DNA of 64,000 nt from contig NZ_RCWT01000014.1 in the NCBI RefSeq assembly GCF_003688595.1, positions 124,001-188,000 on the forward strand, given 5' to 3'. This document shows positions 17,597-24,507 of this stretch, piece after piece. The first letter of the stretch is position 1. Every line of letters starts with the position of its first letter. Origin of the DNA: Sphingomonas sp. PP-F2F-G114-C0414. Its GTDB lineage: Bacteria > Pseudomonadota > Alphaproteobacteria > Sphingomonadales > Sphingomonadaceae. The position numbers and the translations under genes were made by a program. The notes under the pieces are model-generated. The model made no database searches, was not told the origin of the DNA, and was given only the letters and a program-made list of their open reading frames with translations.

Positions 17597-18418
17597 ATGA
17601 CGAAGATCAGGGGAAATTGGCGGACGGCACGAGCGACCGGGGCGCTCGCCCCCGCCATAGCCACCGTCCTCGCCCTCGTGTCGGGACCCTCTGCGGCGCA
17701 CATGCCATATGTGCTGCCGAGCGTGTTCGACGCGGCAGGGCGTGATCGCGTCACGCTCCAGGCATCGTTCACCGAGGACGCCTTCCGGCCTGAAATCGCG
17801 ATGAAGGACGCGCCGTTCGAGATCACCGGGCCCGACGGAAAGACCGTCAAGCTGGCCGCACCTACGCTGACCACCGACCAGGCGATCGTCGAGGCCGCGC
17901 TACCGGCGGACGGTGTGTACCGGCTGTCGTCCGGGCAGCGGATCGGCCGGTTGAGCAAGATGTACCGGACCGGCGAGGTCTGGACGATCGTCGGCGAAGG
18001 GAAGACGCCACCGCCCGGCGCGACGTCGGTCGACGTGCGCAGCACGACGCTGGCCGACGCCTATGTGGTGCGCGGCAAGCCCGGCGCTGCGGGGGCGCTG
18101 ACGGCGCGCGGCAAGGCGCTGGAGATTCATCCACTCGGCGATCCGAGCAGTTATGCGCCGGGTTCAGCAGCCGCGTTCGAAATCCTGTACGAGGGCAAGC
18201 CGCTCGCCGGCGAACCCGTGACGCTGTTCCGGGAGACCGGCTTCTATGACGGGCGCAAGCAGGTCGCGACTGTGAACAGCGACAAGGCCGGGAAGGTGAC
18301 GCTGACCCCGTCCGATGCCGGGCGGTACCTGATGCTCGTGCGGCACCGCGCAGCTACGCCAAGTGCGGCGGATGCGTATTCGAGCTTCACCGTGACGCTG
18401 GCGTTCGAGGCGATTTGA
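17597..18418 (+). CDS. DUF4198-family periplasmic protein, probable metal binding
   Basis: A 273-residue exported protein of the DUF4198 type, a family loosely linked to nickel/cobalt transport loci. The signal peptide ends PSAA at about residue 34, which would leave His35 (HMPYVLPS) as the first mature residue, a position that often binds metals. A strong ribosome site (AAAGGAG) precedes the ATG at 17597. It is transcribed away from the TonB receptor across the shared Fur box. A second DUF4198 gene lies 1.3 kb downstream in the apbE operon. The function is unproven; a periplasmic iron or other metal chaperone role is inferred. Confidence 0.75.
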   Translation: MTKIRGNWRTARATGALAPAIATVLALVSGPSAAHMPYVLPSVFDAAGRDRVTLQASFTEDAFRPEIAMKDAPFEITGPDGKTVKLAAPTLTTDQAIVEAALPADGVYRLSSGQRIGRLSKMYRTGEVWTIVGEGKTPPPGATSVDVRSTTLADAYVVRGKPGAAGALTARGKALEIHPLGDPSSYAPGSAAAFEILYEGKPLAGEPVTLFRETGFYDGRKQVATVNSDKAGKVTLTPSDAGRYLMLVRHRAATPSAADAYSSFTVTLAFEAI

Positions 18419-18600
18419 GGCGACGTCGCTGTCTCCGTATCCGTATCCTCTCCCTGGCGGGGAGAATTTCAGCGTCCGCTATTTCCAGTCGGTGGTCGAC
18501 TTCACCCGGATCTGCAGCGGCGTGTCCTAGGTCCGGGGCGAGGGGTTGGGAGCGGATCTGATCGATCAGGCTGTCCCGCCGGCCCACTTCGCGCGCGATG

Positions 18601-18653
18601 TTCTGCCGCGAAGGCGGGAGTCCAGTCTGGGTCCCCGCCTTCGCGGGGAAACA
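18601..18653. repeat. Intergenic palindrome, family B
   Basis: Arms CCGCGAAGGCGGG and CCCGCCTTCGCGG flank GTCCAGTCTGGGT-like sequence. The reverse complement is nearly identical to the elements at 37749 and 47165. It lies between the convergent 3' ends of a DUF4198 gene and apbE. The rest of 18419-18701 holds no gene that I can see. Confidence 0.8.
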
Positions 18654-18701
18654 AGTTTTGCCAGGATAGACACCTACTCGGCGGATGTATCGAGGCGGCG
18701 A

Positions 18702-19673
18702 TCAGTCGCTCAGCATCCTCGAAAGACCGGGAGTTAAATATTCTCGGACGGTGCCGTCGATCTCCGTGACGAGCCGCGCGGCGATCCCTTGGTCGTCCGC
18801 AAGGTCAAGACCGTCCGGGCCAAGCACGGTCAGCGCTGTCGCCCAGGCGTCGGCATCGAGCGCGGTCTGGTGGATCACGCTGGCGGAGATGACGTGCGTT
18901 TCGATCGGACGCCCGGTGCGTGGATCGAGCGTGTGGGCGCCGCGGCGATAGTCGCCTGAGGTCGCTACCGCCTGGCCGTGCAGCGCGATCCGGAGCGGGG
19001 GTAGTGTCAGGCCGGGTGGACTTTCGAGGTCGACCCACCAGGGATCGCCGTCGGGCTTGATACCACGACCGACGAGCTCGCCGCCGATTTCGACCAGTGC
19101 GTTCGCGATGCCTGCGTCGTGGAGCAGGTCCGCGATAACGTCGACCGCGTGGCCCTTGGCAATCCCCGACAGGTCGAGCGCGGTGCCGCCGGGTTGACGA
19201 AGATGCGCGCCGTCGGGGGCGAACGACAGCCGACGCCAGCCCGATGTCGCGCGTGCCGTCTCGATCTCGGGAGCGCCCGGCAGATGCGCGACGGGGACAG
19301 GGCCGAAACCCCAGGTATCGACGAGCCTGCCGATCGCCGGATCGAACGCGCTGCCGGTCAGCTCGGCGAGCGCGAGGCCGCGCGTCATGACATGCGCGAA
19401 GTCGGGTGGGAGCGTCGTCCAGGTGCCGGGCGCCGACCGGTTGAAGCGGGACAGCAGCGAGTCCGGTGCCCAGTGGCTCATCTCCGCGACGAGCCCGGCC
19501 AGCCGCGCGACGATCGCCGCTCGGATCGGCGACGGGTCGGTGCCGGCGGGCGCGGCGAAGCGCACGCTCCACGACGTCCCCATCGTCTCGCCGTGCAGAT
19601 CGAGCACCACCGCCGACGGATCGCGCGCCGCGAACGCCGCGGCGTCGATCGTCGGTGGCAGCGCGATCCTCAT
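18702..19673 (-). CDS. apbE: FAD:protein FMN transferase
   Basis: A 323-residue ApbE-family enzyme, which uses Mg2+ to move FMN from FAD onto a Ser/Thr of an extracytoplasmic protein. Motifs visible are GTSWSV near the start, SHWAPDSLLSRFN, LDLSGIAKGHAVD, VEIGGELVGRG, TSGDYRRG, the HTLDPRTGRP loop, and DADAWATAL. No obvious signal peptide or lipobox is present with the chosen ATG at 19673, which is unusual because ApbE normally acts in the periplasm; the start region contains a reiterated ATG context (see findings), so the true N-terminus may differ. It is last in the operon PepSY-DUF2271-DUF4198-apbE, and its likely substrate is the DUF2271 protein. Confidence 0.92.
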   Translation of the reverse strand: MRIALPPTIDAAAFAARDPSAVVLDLHGETMGTSWSVRFAAPAGTDPSPIRAAIVARLAGLVAEMSHWAPDSLLSRFNRSAPGTWTTLPPDFAHVMTRGLALAELTGSAFDPAIGRLVDTWGFGPVPVAHLPGAPEIETARATSGWRRLSFAPDGAHLRQPGGTALDLSGIAKGHAVDVIADLLHDAGIANALVEIGGELVGRGIKPDGDPWWVDLESPPGLTLPPLRIALHGQAVATSGDYRRGAHTLDPRTGRPIETHVISASVIHQTALDADAWATALTVLGPDGLDLADDQGIAARLVTEIDGTVREYLTPGLSRMLSD

Positions 19674-19740
19674 GCCGCGATCCTCATGCGGCCAAACTCA
19701 TGCCGCCAAAACTCATGCCGCCAAACTCACGCCGATCGCC

Positions 19741-20580
19741 TCAGGGGGTGAGCACTTCGAGCGTCGTGACGTAGCTCATCCGGCGTTCGGTCGCGCGCGG
19801 GCTCGTTGCCTTGGCGTCGGTCAGCGTCGCGTTGAGCCAGTACATGCCCGCGGTCGGCCACGAGACGCTCAACACGCCGTCCGCGCCGGTGGTCAGCTCG
19901 CGGGCGCCCTCGTCGTTGCGATAACGCTTGCCGCCGGGGATCACCGTGACCTTCAGGCCGGACGCGGGTTTGCCGTCGAGCAGGAAGCGGAACTTGGCGG
20001 TCTCGCCCGCGACCAGCTCGTCGGGGTGCGTGATCGGCGCGAACTCGAGGCCCTTGCCGGTGGTCTTGAAGACGGTGGTGGTCGGCGCGCCCGCGGTCAC
20101 GAAAATCTCGTTGCGGCCCGATACCTCGGTGACCTTCACGTCAGTCGCGTTGGCGGGGATGTCGGCGACGGTCAGCGGGGCAGGCGCGTTCGGCTGCGGT
20201 GGACCGCGACGACCGCCGAGACGCTTCTCAACGCCGTCGATCTTGAAGCTGCCCATGACCGCGGACATCTGCGTGCCGATCTTCCACGTGCCGGGTTTGT
20301 CGAGCTTCACGTCGAATACCGAGCGATAGCGCCCGGTCGCGCCGTTCTGCAGTGTACCCTCGCTGCCGTCGGGCTGCCAGACCTTCATGCCGTCGAGGCG
20401 GAGCGGCTGGTGATCGAAGAAGAACAGGTCGTTCGAGACCGCGGCGTCGACCGTCACCCAGCCATCGGTCCCTGAGAACACGGTGGCCGATGGCAACAGC
20501 CACATGCGGTGCGCAGACAGCGCGGCGGGGATCGACAACAGCGCGGCGGCGGCCATCAGGCGTGCAACAAAAGGCTTCAT
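19741..20580 (-). CDS. DUF4198-family periplasmic protein of the apbE operon
   Basis: A 279-residue exported protein. The signal peptide ends ALSA (residue 23), which would make His24 of HRMWLLPS the mature N-terminus, as in the other DUF4198 protein nearby. The C-terminal half contains a carboxypeptidase-like beta domain (GKPASGLKVTVIPGGKRY and ADGVLSVSWPTAGMYWL). It lies 10 bases after the DUF2271 gene and before apbE. A role in presenting metal to the redox proteins encoded with it is an inference; the family has no settled biochemical function. Confidence 0.78.
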   Translation of the reverse strand: MKPFVARLMAAAALLSIPAALSAHRMWLLPSATVFSGTDGWVTVDAAVSNDLFFFDHQPLRLDGMKVWQPDGSEGTLQNGATGRYRSVFDVKLDKPGTWKIGTQMSAVMGSFKIDGVEKRLGGRRGPPQPNAPAPLTVADIPANATDVKVTEVSGRNEIFVTAGAPTTTVFKTTGKGLEFAPITHPDELVAGETAKFRFLLDGKPASGLKVTVIPGGKRYRNDEGARELTTGADGVLSVSWPTAGMYWLNATLTDAKATSPRATERRMSYVTTLEVLTP

Positions 20581-20590
20581 GCTGTGATCC

Positions 20591-21085
20591 TTAGCGGGCG
20601 GAGATGGCGACGGCGCCGAGTTCGGTCTTGCCCGTGGTGCGGGCTCCGGCGGTAAGCGGTACGGACACGAGCTCGCGGCCGCCGGTTTCGCGCGCAGCCT
20701 CGACGTTCAGGACATACTGGCCGGGCTTGACGTCGGCGGGCAGCGGGATGGTGTATTGGCCCGGCGCACGCGTCGCGCCGCTGATGCCGTCGGCGGGCAT
20801 CGTCATGCTGCGGCCGCCCTTGCGCCACCATGCGCGCAGGTCGGCAAGCCATTTGGTGCCGGGATCGTTGCCGCGCTTCTTCAGATCATACCAGACCGCG
20901 AGCGTGCGCGGCGCGCCGCCGCCGACCGGCTCGAGCCAGACCGCGACATAGGGTTTGTGATATTCCGCGACGCTCAGCCGGGGGATGGTGATCGTGACGG
21001 TGCCCGCGGGCGCGGCGCTGGCGGGCAACGACAGCGCAGGCGCGGTGATCGCCCCGCCAAACAACAGCAACGCGGTAGGACGCAT
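20591..21085 (-). CDS. DUF2271-family periplasmic protein with flavinylation-like motif
   Basis: A 164-residue exported protein. The signal peptide ends near PASA (about residue 24) and the rest is a compact beta-rich domain of the DUF2271 type. Residues 99-105 read DGISGAT, closely matching the D-G-x-[S/T]-G-A-[S/T] motif at which ApbE attaches FMN; Thr105 would carry the flavin. The start is the ATG at 21085, 12 bases after the end of the PepSY gene. With apbE in the same operon, the simplest reading is a covalently flavinylated electron carrier working with the PepSY membrane protein. Flavinylation itself is predicted. Confidence 0.8.
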   Translation of the reverse strand: MRPTALLLFGGAITAPALSLPASAAPAGTVTITIPRLSVAEYHKPYVAVWLEPVGGGAPRTLAVWYDLKKRGNDPGTKWLADLRAWWRKGGRSMTMPADGISGATRAPGQYTIPLPADVKPGQYVLNVEAARETGGRELVSVPLTAGARTTGKTELGAVAISAR

Positions 21086-21096
21086 GGCAGAACCCC

Positions 21097-21756
21097 TCAA
21101 TGGACGAACAGGATGGCAAGCAGGACGGGAATGGCGAGCCCGGCGGCGACGATCGGCCAGGTCGTCGGCCGATGGCGCGCATGGAGCTGCAACAGGAGTA
21201 GTCCGGTCAGCGTGAACAGGATGCAGGCGCCGGCAAAGATGTCGATGAACCACGCCCAGGCTTCGCCCGCGTTGCGACCCTTGTGGAGGTCGTTCAGGTA
21301 CGAGATCCAGCCGCGATCGGTCGTTTCCGCGGTGATGCGTCCGGTCACGCGCTCAATGCTGACCCAGGCGTCGCCACCCGGGCGTGGCAGCGCGACATAG
21401 GCGTCGGTGTCGGACCACTCGACCGACTTGCCGGCGGGATCGAGGCCGACCGTGGCCGCAACGCTTTTCGCGACGGGCGCGGGCAGAGGCGTGTCCGGCG
21501 TGTGCGGTGCGGTCAGCATGCGGCGAAGCGACGGGAGCAGCATGCCGCTTTTCTCGATGACCACCGGCTTGGCACCGATCGTCGCCGCATGGTTCAGCGT
21601 GATGCCGGTGATCGCGAACAGCAGCATGCCGACCAGCGACAAAGCCGCGCTGATCCAGTGCCAGCTATGGAGCTGCTTCAACCACCAGCTACGCCATTTT
21701 TTTCGGTTGCGGCTGACTGATGTGCGGCGATGTGGAGAGGAAGATTGCGATGTCAC
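21097..21756 (-). CDS. PepSY-associated transmembrane protein, putative ferric reductase
   Basis: A 219-residue membrane protein with PepSY-type transmembrane organisation. One helix at about 33-57 carries LHSWHW and TGITLNHAAT. A periplasmic PepSY domain follows (about 90-150), then helices near 165-188 and 200-218. Histidines at membrane borders (LHSWHW, NHAAT, DLHKG, LHARHR) could bind heme b, as in PepSY ferric reductases. The start is a GTG at 21756 with GGAGG just before it; the spacing is tight, so the start is less certain. It heads the apbE operon, and a Fur-box candidate lies about 42 bases upstream. Confidence 0.8.
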   Translation of the reverse strand: MTSQSSSPHRRTSVSRNRKKWRSWWLKQLHSWHWISAALSLVGMLLFAITGITLNHAATIGAKPVVIEKSGMLLPSLRRMLTAPHTPDTPLPAPVAKSVAATVGLDPAGKSVEWSDTDAYVALPRPGGDAWVSIERVTGRITAETTDRGWISYLNDLHKGRNAGEAWAWFIDIFAGACILFTLTGLLLLQLHARHRPTTWPIVAAGLAIPVLLAILFVH

Positions 21757-21797
21757 ACCTCCGCCTAACGCCTGTCGAAACGTGCATCAAGAATAAT

Positions 21798-21816
21798 GCG
21801 AATAACTCTCATTATC
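21798..21816. promoter_or_regulatory. Fur-box candidate upstream of the PepSY-apbE operon
   Basis: On the minus strand this reads GATAATGAGAGTTATTCGC, matching 14 of 19 positions of the Fur consensus. It lies about 42 bases before the PepSY start, so the operon is probably repressed by iron-loaded Fur. An additional AT-rich half-site (GAATAAT) adjoins it on the lower-coordinate side. Confidence 0.7.
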
Positions 21817-21887
21817 GATCGCAGGCGCTCCCTGTCGCCCGCTGAAAAGGACGTCTGCGCGATCGCCGCCCGCGGCAATAAGACTGG

Positions 21888-22799
21888 CTACGCGGCCACC
21901 GCCTTGGTGAATTCGCTCGGCGAGTGGCCGAACGTCCGCTTGAACGCCGCACTGAAAGCGCTTTCAGACTCGTAGCCGACGGCGGGTGCCACGGTCGCGA
22001 TCGAGACACGCCCGCTCGCCAGCCGATCGGCCGCCAGCATCATCCGCCAGCGGGTCAAATAGTCCATCGCCGGCTCGCCGACCGTTTGCTTGAACCGCAC
22101 GGCAAAGCTGGACCGCGACATGCCGCCTGTTCGGGCGAGATCGGCAAGCGTCCAGCGCCGGGCGGGGTCTGCATGCATTGCCGAGATCACGGCGCGCATC
22201 TGCGTGTCGGCCAGCGCGAACAACCAGCCTGCGCTGTGGGGCGAGCGCTCGGCGAGGTGTAGTCGTAGTGCTTCGATCAGCAGCGTCTGCGCCAGATGCC
22301 CCGCCATCAGCGTGCCGCCCGGTTGCGGGTCTCGCAGCTCGCGCATCAACCGCTCGATCAGCCAGCCGAGCGCCGCCTTGGTCGCCTCTGCCCGGATGTG
22401 GACGATCGGGGGCAGGATGCCGAGCAAAAGGTCGGTGTGGAGCCCGGTGAAGTCGAAGAAGCCGCCCACGCCCGAGCAACTGCCGCCGCCACCGAGGACA
22501 CCGGTCTCGCCGGCGGGGAACGACGGGAAGAATGCAAAGGCGTCGGTCACCGGCGCGCCGATCGCGCTGTAGAGGTTGAACGCGACGCGGCCGGGAAGCA
22601 GGATGAAATCGCCCGCCTGAAGCGCCATCGGCTCGCGTCCGCCCTCCAGTGCGATCCAGCATGTCCCGGTGTGAATCGCGAAGCATTTGACTCCCTCGGC
22701 CGGCGGGTAGGCAAGCGCCCAGTCCCCGCCGGCATCCAGGCCTCGAAATCCGTAGCTGCTGGGCTTCAGCAGGGCGAGTACGTCCGACAAGGGATCCAT
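21888..22799 (-). CDS. AraC-family regulator with cupin_6 domain
   Basis: A 303-residue regulator. The N-terminal cupin_6-type sensor (about 10-190) contains LQAGDFILLPGRVAFNLYS and a Gly/Cys-rich stretch (GVLGGGGSCSGVGGFF). The C-terminal AraC-type DNA-binding domain (about 205-300) ends VGYESESAFSAAFKRTFGHSPSEF. It is divergent from the dehydrogenase gene at 22920, and regulators of this kind usually control such a divergent oxidoreductase. The inducer is unknown; reactive aldehydes or quinones are possible. Confidence 0.9.
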   Translation of the reverse strand: MDPLSDVLALLKPSSYGFRGLDAGGDWALAYPPAEGVKCFAIHTGTCWIALEGGREPMALQAGDFILLPGRVAFNLYSAIGAPVTDAFAFFPSFPAGETGVLGGGGSCSGVGGFFDFTGLHTDLLLGILPPIVHIRAEATKAALGWLIERLMRELRDPQPGGTLMAGHLAQTLLIEALRLHLAERSPHSAGWLFALADTQMRAVISAMHADPARRWTLADLARTGGMSRSSFAVRFKQTVGEPAMDYLTRWRMMLAADRLASGRVSIATVAPAVGYESESAFSAAFKRTFGHSPSEFTKAVAA

Positions 22800-22919
22800 T
22801 GCGACATTCCTGGACGCTGGCGATGAATTGGCGGACTTTGAAGCATGGGCCGTCCAGTGTCACGGGACTATCCCAGATCTCATCGATGCATCTTCACCTG
22901 GCACCGCGGGAGACAGATC

Positions 22920-24038
22920 ATGATCGACAATACCGCCCTCTGGCTTTCCTCGAAGCGTGCCGCCTTCACCGTGGGGGCAGCGCCGTTTCCGACCGCGCAG
23001 TCGGGTGAAATTGTCATTCGCACCCGTGCGATCGCGGTGAACCCGATGGACCGGCTGGTGCAGACCTCGGGCGACCTGATGACCCCCTACCTGCACTATC
23101 CGGCCATCGTCGGCTCCGACGTCGTCGGCGAGGTCATTGACGTCGGCGCGGACGTGACCCGGTTTCGGGTCGGTGACCGGGTCGTGGGTTTTGCCGGGAG
23201 TACCGACAAGACGCGTAACCGCGCCGCAGAGGGCGCTTTCCAGACCTACGTCGTCCTGCTCGAGCATATGACGGCCGCGATCCCAGATGCGCTCGCCTTC
23301 GAGGATGCTTCCGCGCTGCCGCTCGGTATCTCGACCGCAGCATGCGCGCTCTTCCAGCGCGATTTCCTCGCGCTGAACGCACCCGCCAAGGGAGCACGGG
23401 CGACCGGTCGGATCGTCTTGGTATGGGGTGGGTCGACCAGCGTCGGCGTCAATGCGGTGCAACTGGCCGTCGCCGCTGGCTACGAAGTGATCGCCACGGC
23501 CTCGCCGCGCAATTTCGGGCTGCTGGAGAAGCTCGGCGCGACCGCTGTGTTCGACTATCGAAGTCCGACCGTCGTTGCCGACATAGGCGCGGCGTTGCGT
23601 GGGAAAACGGTCGCAGGCGCGGTCGCGATCGGCCCGGGATCGGTGCAGCCGTGCATCGACATTCTTGGACCGTGCAAAGGCAATCGCTTCATCGCGATGG
23701 CGACGCCGCCCGCGTCCTTCGACGCAGTCCCGGCGGGACGGGGTCATTGGCGCAAGTTGATTGCCGCGATGGCCGGCACGGTCGCCGGCAATATCGCACT
23801 CGCGCTGAGCGCACGCCGCAAGAAGGTGACCCTGAAAATGATCTGGGGCAGCACGTTGATCAGCAACGAGGTGGGGCCGATGATCTTCGAGACATTCCTG
23901 CCCGAAGCACTGGCCGACGGCCGCTACGTGGCAGCGCCTGCAGTCGAAATTGCAGGTCACGGGCTGTCGGCGATCCCGGCGGCACTCGAGCAGCAACGCC
24001 GCGGTGTCTCGGCGACCAAGCTGGTCGTGACGTTGTGA
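22920..24038 (+). CDS. Zinc-type alcohol dehydrogenase / quinone reductase-like protein
   Basis: A 372-residue medium-chain dehydrogenase/reductase. The N-terminal GroES-like domain includes AIVGSDVVGEVIDVGADVTRF. The nucleotide-binding domain follows, with VWGGSTSVGVNAVQLA in place of the usual glycine-rich loop. Catalytic zinc cysteines are not evident, which points to the quinone-reductase or enoyl-reductase side of the superfamily. The ATG at 22920 follows GGGAGACAG. The end overlaps the next gene as GTGA. It is divergent from the AraC regulator and probably controlled by it. Confidence 0.85.
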   Translation: MIDNTALWLSSKRAAFTVGAAPFPTAQSGEIVIRTRAIAVNPMDRLVQTSGDLMTPYLHYPAIVGSDVVGEVIDVGADVTRFRVGDRVVGFAGSTDKTRNRAAEGAFQTYVVLLEHMTAAIPDALAFEDASALPLGISTAACALFQRDFLALNAPAKGARATGRIVLVWGGSTSVGVNAVQLAVAAGYEVIATASPRNFGLLEKLGATAVFDYRSPTVVADIGAALRGKTVAGAVAIGPGSVQPCIDILGPCKGNRFIAMATPPASFDAVPAGRGHWRKLIAAMAGTVAGNIALALSARRKKVTLKMIWGSTLISNEVGPMIFETFLPEALADGRYVAAPAVEIAGHGLSAIPAALEQQRRGVSATKLVVTL

Positions 24039-24460
24039 GCGGCTTCGTCGTCAGCGTCACCCGCTTCCGCGTTCGCAGCCTGCGGTTCCTGCCCTTCTTC
24101 CTGATCCATGCGCAGCGCTGCCTCGCGCAGATCAGGCGAAGCGACGGTTACATCGCCGGAGCGCTGCGCCACGATCGCGACCGCGCCTATTGGACGATAA
24201 GCGTATGGCGCGACGAGGCCGCACTACTGGCGTATGTCACCGGGGGCGCCCACCACAACGCGATGCCCAAGATGAGCGAGTGGGGCGACGAGGCCAGCAC
24301 CGTTCGCTGGGTTCAGGACAGCGCCGACCTTCCGTCCTGGCCGGCGGCGATCGAGCGGATGCGCCGCGAGGGACGCCCCGTCCCGCTTCGCCATCCGGGA
24401 CCAGGGCATGCCGGTCTCGGCTTAGCGGCGAGCGAGCCTGTGCAGATGGTGCGGATCTGA
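24035..24460 (+). CDS. Small monooxygenase-like protein (DUF3291/spheroidene monooxygenase-like)
   Basis: A 141-residue protein with a ferredoxin-like, antibiotic-biosynthesis-monooxygenase type pattern: VTRFRVRSLRFLPFFLIHA, then AYWTISVWRDEAALLAYVTGGAHHNAMPKM. Such small proteins often act as heme- or substrate-binding monooxygenases, or simply bind hydrophobic ligands. It starts at a GTG whose last bases overlap the stop of the dehydrogenase gene (GTGA), so the two are translationally coupled. The family name is tentative. Confidence 0.75.
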   Translation: MSGFVVSVTRFRVRSLRFLPFFLIHAQRCLAQIRRSDGYIAGALRHDRDRAYWTISVWRDEAALLAYVTGGAHHNAMPKMSEWGDEASTVRWVQDSADLPSWPAAIERMRREGRPVPLRHPGPGHAGLGLAASEPVQMVRI

Positions 24461-24507
24461 AAAGGAGCCTATGCAGGGTCTCCTCGGATCGAACGCGTTC
24501 CCGGAGA

